64,000 nucleotides of DNA from Christiangramia forsetii KT0803 (GTDB lineage Bacteria; Bacteroidota; Bacteroidia; Flavobacteriales; Flavobacteriaceae). The notes under the pieces are model-generated. The model had not been told where the DNA came from. It made no database searches and saw nothing but the letters and a program-made list of their open reading frames with translations. Made by a program: the position numbers and the translations under genes. The stretch spans positions 558,001 through 622,000 of the forward strand of contig NC_008571.1 in NCBI RefSeq assembly GCF_000060345.1. Direction: 5' to 3'. This document shows positions 1 through 8,318 of this stretch, piece by piece; positions within the stretch are counted from its first letter, which is position 1; the number at the start of each line of letters is the position of its first letter.

Positions 1-1
1 G

Positions 2-82
2 GAAAATTATCAGGCAGATTGTAACATTAAGGTTGAAGTTTATTCTGATTTCTATAATATAATTCTACTTCTCAAAAAATAA
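2..82 (+). CDS. Possible 3' end of a gene entering from the left
   Basis: An open frame runs from the window edge to a TAA at 80-82 and would encode a tail ending in LLLKK. There is too little sequence to name a family, and frame 3 is also open over most of the stretch, so this may be chance. A 17-codon ATG frame at 89-142 follows but runs into the convergent gene and is probably not real. Confidence 0.2.
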   Translation, partial: ENYQADCNIKVEVYSDFYNIILLLKK

Positions 83-136
83 ATAAAAATGAAATTAAAA
101 AAGGTATTTAGAAAACTATTTGGAATTAGAAACCAA

Positions 137-535
137 TTATAAGGTTAACCTCCAGACTTGTTGAAGCTTTCTGAACTTTTTAATTTCTCTTCTAAGAAGC
201 CCCACAAACTCACGGCCATTACTATTGGTGAACTCGAGTTTTTCGCAATTCATGGATAGTCTGTCGGTTAGGCGTCCTACCGCTATGATATATTGAGTTC
301 TGGCTTCCTGAAAAAATTCATTTTCCGCTTTCGTGATATTCGGAATAAGGGAATTGGAATAGCGTATAATATCTCCTGTAAAATAAACAGATTTGTCTTC
401 GTTTCCATTCTCATTCAATACAGCCAGATCAGGAACTAAATAATCCGAAATATGTTTAGAAATCTGCATGATCTCGCGAGCCTTTGTATATAAGGCTTGT
501 CGAGGATGCTCTGCACTTTCAGAAAAATATTTCAT
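137..535 (-). CDS. Uncharacterised helical protein, 132 aa
   Basis: I do not recognise a named family. The product has no signal peptide or membrane segment. It looks mostly alpha-helical, with long amphipathic runs around residues 15-35 and 65-125 and a basic C-terminus rich in Arg and Lys (RREIKKFRKLQQVWR). Its size and pattern recall the small four-helix-bundle proteins common in Bacteroidota, but no diagnostic motif is visible. It is transcribed divergently from the Lrp-type regulator at 653 across a very A+T-rich spacer with a long inverted repeat, which suggests control by that regulator. The start at 535 is the first ATG after the spacer. Confidence 0.6.
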   Translation of the reverse strand: MKYFSESAEHPRQALYTKAREIMQISKHISDYLVPDLAVLNENGNEDKSVYFTGDIIRYSNSLIPNITKAENEFFQEARTQYIIAVGRLTDRLSMNCEKLEFTNSNGREFVGLLRREIKKFRKLQQVWRLTL

Positions 536-581
536 AGCTGTTTAAATTCACCTCTAAATTAATATCAAATACGAGTTAATA

Positions 582-629
582 TATTTAATATTTAAAGTAA
601 AAAATATAATTATCTTTAAATATTAAATA
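582..629. promoter_or_regulatory. 16-bp perfect inverted repeat between divergent genes (candidate Lrp-type operator)
   Basis: TATTTAATATTTAAAG at 582-597 is matched by its exact reverse complement at 614-629, with 16 bp between. Lrp/AsnC proteins bind A+T-rich imperfect palindromes and often autoregulate, so an operator for the regulator at 653 is plausible. The extreme A+T content makes chance palindromes more likely, so confidence is moderate. Confidence 0.5.
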
Positions 630-652
630 AGAATTTATAATATACTTTAATA

Positions 653-1105
653 ATGTCTATAGATAAATTAAACTGGAAGATCCTCGAAGAACTTCAGAAA
701 AATGCAAGAATCTCCTTTTCAGAAATAGGAAGAAAAGTTGGTCTTACTTCTCCGGCAGTTGCAGAAAGAGTCAAGAAAATGGAAGATTCCGGCATAATCA
801 ATTCCTATAAAGTAAATATTTCTCCTCAGAAGACGGGGTATCAATTAAGAGCAGTGATTACACTCAGGGCTTTTACGGGAAGATTAAAAGCATTTCTTGA
901 AACAGTTAAGACATTTAAAGAGGTCATTAATTGCTATCGTATTACTGGAAATGAAAATATAATTATGGAGGTGATACTTCATGACCAGATGCATCTTGAA
1001 AAACTTATTGACCGACTAATTACTTACGGAGAGACAAGAACGCATATTATACTTTCTAATGTAATAGAAGATGCTCCAATTAAACAGCGTATAGGTGATT
1101 TCTAA
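653..1105 (+). CDS. Lrp/AsnC family transcriptional regulator
   Basis: The 150-residue product has the usual Lrp/AsnC size and two-domain layout. An N-terminal winged helix-turn-helix (about residues 3-62, with the typical SEIGRKVGLTSPAVAERVKKM pattern in the recognition region) is followed by a ligand-binding RAM/AsnC domain (about 65-145, containing CYRITGNENIIMEV). These proteins form octamers and respond to amino acids or related metabolites. The ligand cannot be read from the sequence. The gene stands alone, facing the gene at 137-535 across the inverted repeat at 582-629, an arrangement typical of autoregulation and control of a divergent target. Confidence 0.9.
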   Translation: MSIDKLNWKILEELQKNARISFSEIGRKVGLTSPAVAERVKKMEDSGIINSYKVNISPQKTGYQLRAVITLRAFTGRLKAFLETVKTFKEVINCYRITGNENIIMEVILHDQMHLEKLIDRLITYGETRTHIILSNVIEDAPIKQRIGDF

Positions 1106-1281
1106 AGCTTGATCTTATAAGGTGCTTTCCTTTGATTTTTGAAACATCAAATTTGCTGGATTAGATGTTAAAATCGGCAATTTTTCATCCTGATATTAAC
1201 ACCTAATTACCAACTAATTTTTTTTTAGTTAAAATCAAATTAATTGTAATTTTCTTATGAATAACACGTCTAATCTGTACT

Positions 1282-1289
1282 TAAATTTG
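1282..1289 (+). promoter_or_regulatory. Candidate Bacteroidota -7 promoter element
   Basis: TAAATTTG matches the Bacteroidota -7 consensus TAnnTTTG and lies 23 bp before the ATG of the small membrane protein at 1313. I see no convincing -33 TTTG at the proper distance, so this is a half-supported promoter. Confidence 0.45.
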
Positions 1290-1312
1290 TATCAAAGAAA
1301 GTTAAAGAAATC

Positions 1313-1510
1313 ATGAAAAAGAAAACCTTATTATTTTTAGTTTTAGCATTGGTTACAGGAGTTGTTGGATTCACCGGATTGTCTTTTGACGGTATTGAGG
1401 TGATTCGAGTAATGTTCTTGATTTTTGCGGACTTACTGGTAATTTCTTTAATGGCTAAATTGTTCTTCCCTGATAAGCCAGGAATGAAATATCAGCCAGT
1501 AAAAAAATAA
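1313..1510 (+). CDS. Small two-span membrane protein, 65 aa
   Basis: The product starts with a Lys-rich N-terminus followed by a hydrophobic helix (residues about 5-23). A short polar stretch and a second hydrophobic helix (about 31-50) come next, and the tail is basic (FFPDKPGMKYQPVKK). It is probably an inner-membrane hairpin protein with both ends in the cytoplasm. No family or function is recognised. It has its own promoter-like -7 box 23 bp upstream and a strong terminator directly downstream, so it appears to be a monocistronic gene. Confidence 0.65.
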   Translation: MKKKTLLFLVLALVTGVVGFTGLSFDGIEVIRVMFLIFADLLVISLMAKLFFPDKPGMKYQPVKK

Positions 1511-1538
1511 TAAACCTATTATAATATAATTGGTAATG

Positions 1539-1567
1539 AACCCGGAGTTTTGACTTCGGGTTTTTTT
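1539..1567 (+). terminator. Rho-independent terminator
   Basis: The stem AACCCGGAG / CTTCGGGTT with loop TTTTGA is followed by a run of seven T. It lies 29 bp after the stop of the 65-aa gene. Confidence 0.85.
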
Positions 1568-1617
1568 ATGGAATAATTTATGATGCAATTCCTATATTTA
1601 AGCTTATTATTTAAATT

Positions 1618-3042
1618 ATGAAAAGACTTCTACTAGCAGTTTTCACCATCTTAATTTGTACTAATTTATCCTCACAGGAGTTTAGAGTTGTAAAGGGGGG
1701 AGTCACAGATTCGTTACCTATAGCAGCTGGAATTTCTGATACCTATGCGCTTTATACCCCATCAGATTATTCTCCCGAGAAAAAATGGCCTGTTATTTTT
1801 GTTTTTGATCCAAAGGGTAGGGGAGCAACCACTGCAAATTTATTTAGAGCAGCTGCAGAAGACCAAAAATATCTTATAGCCTCTTCAAATATTAATCTTA
1901 AATCTAAACCTATAGATACAATCATTAGTACTGCAAGATCCATGATGAATGAAGTTTTAAATTCATTTCCCATAGATCCGGCAATGGTTTATACAGCAGG
2001 GATGGGTGAAGGTGCACAGGTTGGCTCTGCTTTACCGTTATTATATAAGCAGATGGCGGGAGTTATGGCTATTGGAAATTCATTTGTGAATCCAGATTAT
2101 CTTGATAAAAAGAACCCCTATATGTTTATTGGTATAGTAGGGAATAAAGACTATATGGTTTATGAAATGGAATCTTATTTGAGGTTTTACGACGATATTA
2201 ATTTTACTACAGATATTTATTATTTTGACGGAAAAGAAGATGAGTGGCCCGGTTCTTCAGTCATATCTAATGCGATCTCCGGCTTTACCATTGAAGCTAT
2301 TAAAAAAGGGCTTCGCACAAAGGATCAGGATTTTATTCAAAAGCTTTATGAGAATGAAGTTGCTTATACCGAGACTCTGCGTAGAACTCGTAATTATTTT
2401 ACTGCTTCACAGAAGTTGGATAGGATGGAAGAGAAATATGAAGATTTTGGTTTTGAAGATGATATTAAAGAACGTGTAAAAGCTATAAAAAAAACAGACG
2501 GTTTCAAATCTCAAAGAAGGGATTTCAGAGAAGCTACTTCTTTTGAAAAGGAACAGCAGGCCGAATATGAATATTTATTGATTAATGATATTATGACCGT
2601 CAATTTTCAGAATATAGGCTGGTGGGCTTATCAGGTTGATGAGCTCCAAAAGCTAAAAGATAGTTCTAATGATGTCAAAGCAAATACGGCCTATCGTCTT
2701 CATGGATATCTCGATTTTGTATCCAAGCGTGAGTTTGATAATATTCTAAAAGCCGATGTTCCTATTGATACTAAAATTTTTATTAGTGTGCTTAGAACAG
2801 CTATTAATAAGAATGATCCTGAAGCATATTTCAAAATAATTTCTCTAGCGGGTAGTGATGGTGATTATGAATCTGCTTTACTTTATTTGGAAGATCTACT
2901 CAAAACGGGATATTCAGATATGGAATCTCTTTACAGTATAGATGGGGCCTTAGATCTACAGTTTTCATCGGAATATAATCAGATTGTAAAGAAATACCTT
3001 GGAGAATCTAAATTCTACAGTGATAATGTTGAGGAGAATTAA
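1618..3042 (+). CDS. Secreted alpha/beta-hydrolase-like protein with C-terminal helical repeats; nucleophile Ser apparently missing
   Basis: A signal peptide (about residues 1-19, cleaved near SSQE) precedes an alpha/beta-hydrolase-like half resembling PHB-depolymerase/esterase proteins (WPVIFVFDPKGRG near residues 58-70). The second half (about 240-474) looks like helical TPR-type repeats. The expected nucleophile elbow G-x-S-x-G reads AGMGEGAQVG, with Gly where the catalytic Ser should be. The domain may therefore be non-catalytic, perhaps a binding module in the periplasm or outer membrane. The gene is monocistronic and its stop overlaps that of the convergent MFS gene by 4 bp. The fold assignment is from pattern only. 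Confidence 0.65.
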   Translation: MKRLLLAVFTILICTNLSSQEFRVVKGGVTDSLPIAAGISDTYALYTPSDYSPEKKWPVIFVFDPKGRGATTANLFRAAAEDQKYLIASSNINLKSKPIDTIISTARSMMNEVLNSFPIDPAMVYTAGMGEGAQVGSALPLLYKQMAGVMAIGNSFVNPDYLDKKNPYMFIGIVGNKDYMVYEMESYLRFYDDINFTTDIYYFDGKEDEWPGSSVISNAISGFTIEAIKKGLRTKDQDFIQKLYENEVAYTETLRRTRNYFTASQKLDRMEEKYEDFGFEDDIKERVKAIKKTDGFKSQRRDFREATSFEKEQQAEYEYLLINDIMTVNFQNIGWWAYQVDELQKLKDSSNDVKANTAYRLHGYLDFVSKREFDNILKADVPIDTKIFISVLRTAINKNDPEAYFKIISLAGSDGDYESALLYLEDLLKTGYSDMESLYSIDGALDLQFSSEYNQIVKKYLGESKFYSDNVEEN

Positions 3043-4244
3043 ACCGATTCTTTTTTCAGCAAGCTTTTTAAAATAAAAAGTAGCGTGCAGGCAACCAGTG
3101 CCAGGGCCAACATAGTGTACCACGTGAATTTAAAACCGAAATTATCTATAAGTTGCATCCCTGAGTTATGGCCAAAAATATGGCTTACAGAAAAAGCTAT
3201 ACTGTAAAGTGCCATATAAGAACCTCTTTTCTTTCCGTCAGATCTGTTTAACGCAAAGCTATTAGAAAATGGAAACCCAATCATTTCTCCAATGGTAACT
3301 AAAAGCATCCCAACTACGAGAACTCCAACCCAGTCGGTTAAATTGATGACCAGAAAACTTAATCCGGAAAGCAGCGTTCCAAGGATCACATAACTAATTG
3401 CAGTAAACCTCTTATTTTCCATAAACTTTATAAGGGGCATTTCGAGCAGAAAAATGGTTAACCCATTCAACCCTAGCAAAAGTCCAATTTCCAATTCATC
3501 AAGATTATGATGATTAGCGTAGATTAGCGGCATTGTAGAGAAATACTGAATAAAAATGAATCCAAAGATCATCATAGCTACGATGAATAGTAGATATAAT
3601 TTATCGCTCATTGCCGTTTTAGCCTGTACTATGATATCATCGTGTTCTTCTTTGGCTCGCTTAGGATGTAAAAGTCTGAGTAAGAGTATTCCTGCTGCAA
3701 GACAGGTTAAACCGTCAATCCAGAAAAGTCCATTGTAACCAGCGGTTGCAATAATAAAGCCCCCGGCCACGGGTCCTGCAGAAAATCCGAGATTTATAGC
3801 AAGTCGTATTAGCGTGACAGATCTGGTTCGGTTTTCAGGCTTGCTATAAGCACTAATCGCCACGAAAACTGCAGGTCTAAAAATATCTGCAGCGCTCATA
3901 ACCAGGTAAATTCCTATACAGATAGACCAGAAAGTAGAAGGGAATTGCAGGAGTACAAATAATACAGAAGATAGAATGAGGCTTAAGGCCATTGTTCTAT
4001 AATGACCTATCTTATCGGTAAGTTTACCTCCAAGCCAGGATCCGGTGACAGATCCCAGGCCAAAAAATGTAAGTATCTATGCAACTTCATTCAGGCTAAA
4101 TCCTTTACTTTTTGTGAGATAGAGGGATAGAAATGGGATAACCATAGTTCCTGCCCTGTTAATAAGGGTTATAAGGGATAATAGCCAGATCTCTTTTCTT
4201 AAACCTCCAAAGGATTCTAAATATGACTTAAATAATTTCTGCAC
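3039..4244 (-). pseudogene. MFS transporter interrupted by an amber codon
   Basis: The gene reads as one frame from a GTG at 4244 to 3039, about 401 codons and normal for a 12-span major facilitator, except for an in-frame TAG at 4079-4077 (about codon 56). Before the stop it encodes the first membrane span; after it the frame continues with the second span and the loop motif GGKLTDKIGHYR (MFS motif A). The intact part from ATG 3992 is 317 residues. A single substitution from a Tyr codon would explain the stop (context NEVA-stop-ILTFFG). Either the gene is a recent pseudogene, the base is a sequencing error, or a shortened protein restarts downstream. The substrate is unknown; the family includes multidrug exporters. 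Confidence 0.8.
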
Positions 4245-4324
4245 GTCTTGTATTGAGCTCTCAAAATTAAATTAAATTTTGCCTGTTTTAATTATTAATT
4301 TTGATGGTCTGATAAAATGAACTC

Positions 4325-4945
4325 ATGTATAGAATCAAATTTTCATGTTTTTGCCTTTTTATTTTTTTATTCAGTTTAAATATAACTGAAGCTCAGGAAA
4401 TTGATCTTACTGCCAGTTCAAAGGAATTTCAAAAAGAACTGAATGAGGAGTATGCAAATTCTGAAGAATCTCCACTAGAAGAAAAAGATTTAAAAAATTT
4501 CAGCGGACTTGAGTTTTTTGAAATTAACCCGGAATATATTGTAATGGCAGAATTTGTGAGGACACCGGCTGAATCCCCTTTTGCAATGAGGACGAGTACC
4601 GACAGGATGCCGATCTATGTAAAATACGGGGAGCTATATTTCACGTTAAAAGAGAGGGGTTTTAAGCTGAATTTATATCAGAACCAGGAGTTAACCCAGG
4701 ATCCGGAATATTTTGATTACCTGTTTTTGCCTATTACAGATCTTACCAATGGAATAAGCACTTATGGAGGTGGTAGATATATCGATTTTAGAATTCCTGA
4801 ATCTAAAGAGGTGATTTTAGATTTTAATAAGGCCTATAATCCTTATTGTGCTTATAACGGCAAATATTCCTGTCCTATCCCACCGAAGGAAAACGATTTG
4901 GATATAGAAATACTTGCCGGTGTAAAGTCTTTTAAAAATAATTGA
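4325..4945 (+). CDS. DUF1684 family exported protein, 206 aa
   Basis: A signal peptide ends near residue 23 (TEAQE). The rest matches the DUF1684 pattern: a domain containing PIYVKYGELYFTL, then LFLPITDLTNGISTYGGGRYIDF, DFNKAYNPYCAYNGKYSCPIPP and a final acidic stretch. The paired Cys in the NPYCAYNGKYSCPIPP block and the GGGRY motif are typical. The biochemical function of the family is not established. The protein is probably periplasmic or surface-exposed. It stands alone and is convergent with the porin gene, whose stop codon begins one base after its own. Confidence 0.8.
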   Translation: MYRIKFSCFCLFIFLFSLNITEAQEIDLTASSKEFQKELNEEYANSEESPLEEKDLKNFSGLEFFEINPEYIVMAEFVRTPAESPFAMRTSTDRMPIYVKYGELYFTLKERGFKLNLYQNQELTQDPEYFDYLFLPITDLTNGISTYGGGRYIDFRIPESKEVILDFNKAYNPYCAYNGKYSCPIPPKENDLDIEILAGVKSFKNN

Positions 4946-6037
4946 TTAGAATGCGTAAATAGCTGCAAGAACAAACGATGATAAATTATCTGTAGATTGC
5001 AGATCCTGATCTAAAAATACGTCTTCAGAAATACTATCAAGTCGTAGTTCTGGTTTTAAGATCAAACCGCCTATAATATAACTTCCTGTTAATGTAAAAT
5101 CCAGAGATCTTACATCTGCACCATAGACAGGGCCACCATCTTCCAGTTCCTTAAAGTATTCTGCTCTAAGACCCAAATCAAAACTTTCAGATAAGGCTAT
5201 TTGCGGATAGATTGCTGCACCATAGAATCCAACTCCGTCTGTATCCTGATAGGTTCCATTAAATCCTAAGTAGAAAGTTTCGGTAAGATCCCATCCGGTA
5301 GTAAGATCAATTTGAAATAATGCGTCGTCAGAAAGAGACTGTTCTCCATAAATCAGGTTCAGATAAGCACTTCCGGAGGCATTTGCGTATCCTAACTGAG
5401 CTCCAAAAGAATATTTTCCAATAGGATTAAATTCCGTATAATCTGTAGGGTTCATCACAGCCAGCATACCCGTCCAGTTATTGTCAAAACTAAAATCAGC
5501 TTTTAATCCTGTATGGGAAAAAGGTCCATAAGAGAACATATAAGAGGTAGAATAATTGAAATTTGCAACTGGAGAGATTACCTCATATCCTAAAAATGTA
5601 TTCCAGTTACCTAGCGTAAATTTTAAATTGTCGTTCACCTTGTAATAAGCATAAAGTTGATTTACAATATTTGTGGATGGCTGCGAAAGAAATACCACAT
5701 CCTCTCCTCTTGGGCCAAATACCAGATCGGCTAAAAAGCCAACTTTATCATCCTCATATCCCAGAATAACATTAGCCATACCGATGGCAAATCCCGGGTC
5801 ATTGGCAAATGATGAGGCAGGGGCTGCGGGTGTAAAAGACACTTCATCCCCTCCCACAATTTCTTCAGACTTATTTAGCCCGTTGAAATTGGTTCTGAAA
5901 TAGGCATCAACGCTACCGCTTATTGTGAAATTAGGGGTTCCTTCCTCTTCTTCCTGAGCAATAAGTGTAGAAGTTGTGAGGGTGACCGTTAGTAAAATGA
6001 TAAATTTCACTAATTTTGATGATGTAATTACTTTCAT
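4946..6037 (-). CDS. Outer-membrane beta-barrel porin (OmpL/BBP2-like)
   Basis: The 363-residue product has a signal peptide (about 1-27, ending STLIAQE), a short acidic linker, then alternating amphipathic beta strands with many aromatic residues and a C-terminal Phe (VLAAIYAF), the usual outer-membrane insertion signal. The pattern (GSVDAYFRTNF near the start, GLRAEYF later) fits the putative beta-barrel porin-2 family. It lies downstream of the PII-ammonium channel pair on the same strand, separated by a 140-bp gap with a strong stem-loop. A role in outer-membrane passage of small nitrogen compounds is a guess from that position. The start was chosen by the signal peptide. Confidence 0.8.
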   Translation of the reverse strand: MKVITSSKLVKFIILLTVTLTTSTLIAQEEEEGTPNFTISGSVDAYFRTNFNGLNKSEEIVGGDEVSFTPAAPASSFANDPGFAIGMANVILGYEDDKVGFLADLVFGPRGEDVVFLSQPSTNIVNQLYAYYKVNDNLKFTLGNWNTFLGYEVISPVANFNYSTSYMFSYGPFSHTGLKADFSFDNNWTGMLAVMNPTDYTEFNPIGKYSFGAQLGYANASGSAYLNLIYGEQSLSDDALFQIDLTTGWDLTETFYLGFNGTYQDTDGVGFYGAAIYPQIALSESFDLGLRAEYFKELEDGGPVYGADVRSLDFTLTGSYIIGGLILKPELRLDSISEDVFLDQDLQSTDNLSSFVLAAIYAF

Positions 6038-6128
6038 AATAAAATTGATTAATAATTTGATTTAGCTAATAGTTTAGTGACTCGGTTGATCTCTTATTGA
6101 TCCTGAATTATAAAGTGATTATGTTATA

Positions 6129-6158
6129 CGGAGCGTTTGGAGGAACGCTCCGTTTTTT
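6129..6158. terminator. Stem-loop between ammonium channel and porin genes
   Basis: CGGAGCGTT and AACGCTCCG form a perfect 9-bp stem with a 6-nt loop, followed on the + strand by six T. On the minus strand, where both flanking genes are transcribed, the hairpin has a preceding A run but no U tract. It may be a partial terminator or an mRNA stability element that lowers porin expression relative to amtB. Confidence 0.55.
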
Positions 6159-6177
6159 GTTTAACCAAACTTAATTT

Positions 6178-7404
6178 TTAATGTTGATTTAGACCGAAAT
6201 CAGGATAAGCATCCATACCATGTTCATGCATATCGAGACCTTCAGTTTCTTCTTTGGCTGACACCCTTATACCTATGGTTATTTTCAGTAAATAGAAAAT
6301 AATAAAGGATCCAACTATGCATATGGCTGCGTAACAGGCAACTCCTATAAGCTGATTGATAAATTGATCAAAACCGGCAAGTTTTCCGAAGAGACCAACG
6401 GCTAAGGTTCCCCAAATTCCGCATATCAAATGAACCGCAACGGCCCCAACAGGATCGTCCAGTCTTATTTTATCTATAAGCGCTACCCCAAAAACAATAA
6501 TTGCTCCTGCGATTGCTCCAATAAGAATGGCATCTGTTGGAGACATCTGGTCTGCTCCTGCGGTGATACCAACAAGTCCACCTAAAATTCCGTTTAGAAA
6601 CATGGTGATATCGTAGTTTTTATACATTATTGTAGAGACAAGAAAAGAAGATACTCCACCGGAAGCAGCTGCAAGACAGGTTGTAACAAGCGTTAGGGAG
6701 GTTAATTCGGGATCTGCAGAAAGTACAGAGCCACCATTAAATCCAAACCATCCTAACCATAGGATTATTACACCCGCAGTTGCAAAAGGCATATTATGAC
6801 CTGGAAAAGCTCCAATCTTTCCATCTTTAAATTTCCCGATCCTGGCACCTAATAGCCATATAGCAACCAGTGCTGCCCATCCGCCAACAGAATGTACCAG
6901 GGTAGAGCCAGCAAAATCATAGAATCCCATTTCGTCAAGAAATCCGCCTCCCCATTTCCAGGAACCGGCAATTGGGTATACAATTCCAACATATAAGATT
7001 ACGAAAATCATAAAGCTGTTAAGCTTCATTCTTTCAGCGACAGCACCAGATACAATGGTGGCTGCAGTTGCCGCAAACATGCCCTGGAATAAAAAATCTG
7101 TCCAGTAAGTATATCCTTCATTGTAAGCGAGATCAAGGCTTCCGTCTACAAGTGGACTACTTAATCCGAAACCTGCAAAACCTATAAAACCATTAAATTC
7201 TCCCGGGTACATAAGATTAAAACCTAAGAGGCAATAAAGAAGAAGCCCCATGGTAATAATGAAGAGGTTTTTGAATAATATATTAATTGTATTTTTTTGT
7301 CTTGTTAAACCTATTTCCAATAATGCGAAACCGAGGTGCATAAAAAACACCAGGCCGGTACAGATCATCATCCATACGTTATTTATAGTTAGTAGTCCTT
7401 CCAT
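6178..7404 (-). CDS. amtB: Ammonium transporter (Amt family)
   Basis: A 408-residue inner-membrane ammonium channel with the eleven hydrophobic spans expected. The two pore histidines are visible in TLVHSVGGWAAL (about residue 171) and VAVHLICGIWGTLAVG (about 325). The start FFMHLGFALLEIGLTR is also typical of the family. The C-terminal tail (from about 385) is short and cytoplasmic, the PII contact region in the family. It lies 32 bp after the PII gene on the same strand, the classic glnK-amtB arrangement in which PII blocks the channel when nitrogen is plentiful. It has no cleavable signal peptide, unlike the proteobacterial AmtB. Confidence 0.95.
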   Translation of the reverse strand: MEGLLTINNVWMMICTGLVFFMHLGFALLEIGLTRQKNTINILFKNLFIITMGLLLYCLLGFNLMYPGEFNGFIGFAGFGLSSPLVDGSLDLAYNEGYTYWTDFLFQGMFAATAATIVSGAVAERMKLNSFMIFVILYVGIVYPIAGSWKWGGGFLDEMGFYDFAGSTLVHSVGGWAALVAIWLLGARIGKFKDGKIGAFPGHNMPFATAGVIILWLGWFGFNGGSVLSADPELTSLTLVTTCLAAASGGVSSFLVSTIMYKNYDITMFLNGILGGLVGITAGADQMSPTDAILIGAIAGAIIVFGVALIDKIRLDDPVGAVAVHLICGIWGTLAVGLFGKLAGFDQFINQLIGVACYAAICIVGSFIIFYLLKITIGIRVSAKEETEGLDMHEHGMDAYPDFGLNQH

Positions 7405-7436
7405 AATTTTTTAATCGTTAATTATTCTTTATTAAG

Positions 7437-7775
7437 TTATTCAAGGGATTCCCCGCCTTTTTCTTTGGTTCTAATACGGTAAGCTTCTTCTACGGGCAGA
7501 ATAAAGATCTTTCCATCACCAACTTTACCTGTGTGGGCAGCTTTGAGAAGAGTCTCTACCGTCTTTTCTACAAATGAATCGGTGACAACAATAGACAGAT
7601 ACCTTCTTTGAATATCGGCAGTGCTATAGCTTACGCCGCGATATACATGACCTACTTTCTCATTGCCAACACCTGTAACATCCCAGTAACTAAAAAAAGT
7701 GACCCCTATACTATGAAGGGCTTCTTTGGTTTCATCGAATTCAGATTTTCGAATGATTGCTTCAATTTTTTTCAT
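7437..7775 (-). CDS. glnK: Nitrogen regulatory protein PII
   Basis: A 112-residue PII trimer subunit that senses 2-oxoglutarate and ATP/ADP and regulates the neighbouring ammonium channel. It starts with the family signature MKKIEAIIRKSEFDE. The T-loop contains VYRGVSYSTADIQRRY, with a Tyr at the place of the uridylylated Tyr51 of E. coli. The C-terminal signature is TGKVGDGKIFILPVEEAYRIRT. It is the first gene of the minus-strand cluster. A GlnB/GlnK distinction is not certain; the link to amtB favours glnK. A stem-loop lies 46 bp upstream of the start codon. Confidence 0.92.
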   Translation of the reverse strand: MKKIEAIIRKSEFDETKEALHSIGVTFFSYWDVTGVGNEKVGHVYRGVSYSTADIQRRYLSIVVTDSFVEKTVETLLKAAHTGKVGDGKIFILPVEEAYRIRTKEKGGESLE

Positions 7776-7820
7776 AATTATCTATTAAGAATTAGTTAAA
7801 TGTATATTATTAATGAAACA

Positions 7821-7842
7821 TACCCCTTAATTTAAAGGGGTA
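7821..7842. promoter_or_regulatory. Stem-loop in the leader/promoter region of the PII-amtB genes
   Basis: TACCCCTT and AAGGGGTA form an 8-bp stem around a 6-nt A+T loop, about 46 bp before the PII start. No T run follows closely, so it may be an operator or a leader structure rather than a terminator. Its stem is similar to the crcB terminator stem 30 bp away. Confidence 0.4.
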
Positions 7843-7869
7843 TTATTCAATTTTTATGATATAAAAAAT

Positions 7870-7897
7870 AAACACCCCTAAAAATTTAGGGGTGTTT
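7870..7897. terminator. Terminator downstream of crcB
   Basis: AAACACCCCTA and TAGGGGTGTTT form an 11-bp perfect stem; on the minus strand it is followed by a T-rich stretch. It lies about 45 bp after the crcB stop and separates that unit from the PII-amtB genes. Confidence 0.8.
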
Positions 7898-7943
7898 ATT
7901 TAAAAATAACAATAGTTATGAATTTTGTATTAGATGATTTAGG

Positions 7944-8318
7944 CTAAAAGAACTTTGAGATGAAAATTCCGGCTAAGACCGCCAGAATTCCTAAAATTAT
8001 ACTCCCAAAGAAATAAACTGAAAAACTTAAAAAATCTCCGGTCTTTATTAAGGAGTAATTTTCAAAGGAAAATGTAGAGAATGTAGTGAAGCCTCCACAA
8101 AAGCCTACGCCCAGCATTAAGTTAATGGGGCTATTTAGGCTGTTAGATTTCATTGCCCACCCCAAAATCAAGCCCAATAATAAACTTCCAAGAATATTTA
8201 CCAGAAAGGTTCCGTAAGGAATCAGGGAGGAGACATTTAGATATTTACTAATAATAAACCTAAAGCTACTACCCAGTCCACCTCCAATAAACACAAGAAG
8301 AAGGTTTTTAATCATCAC
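7944..8318 (-). CDS. crcB: Fluoride efflux channel CrcB/FluC
   Basis: A 124-residue, four-span inner-membrane protein matching the dimeric fluoride channel. It begins with GGGLGSSFRFIISKYL, has the central GTFLVNILGSLLLGLILGW with the conserved Asn, and the diagnostic GFCGGFTTFSTFSFE segment (about residues 74-88), which supplies the Phe box and the sodium site. The length is normal. Its start overlaps the end of the upstream gene at 8308 by 11 bp, so the two are cotranscribed. No fluoride riboswitch can sit immediately upstream because of that overlap. Confidence 0.93.
   Translation of the reverse strand: MMIKNLLLVFIGGGLGSSFRFIISKYLNVSSLIPYGTFLVNILGSLLLGLILGWAMKSNSLNSPINLMLGVGFCGGFTTFSTFSFENYSLIKTGDFLSFSVYFFGSIILGILAVLAGIFISKFF

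Noticed and set aside
89-142. 17-codon ATG frame near the window start
   Set aside because: Very short, no ribosome-binding site of note, and its end overlaps the convergent 132-aa gene.
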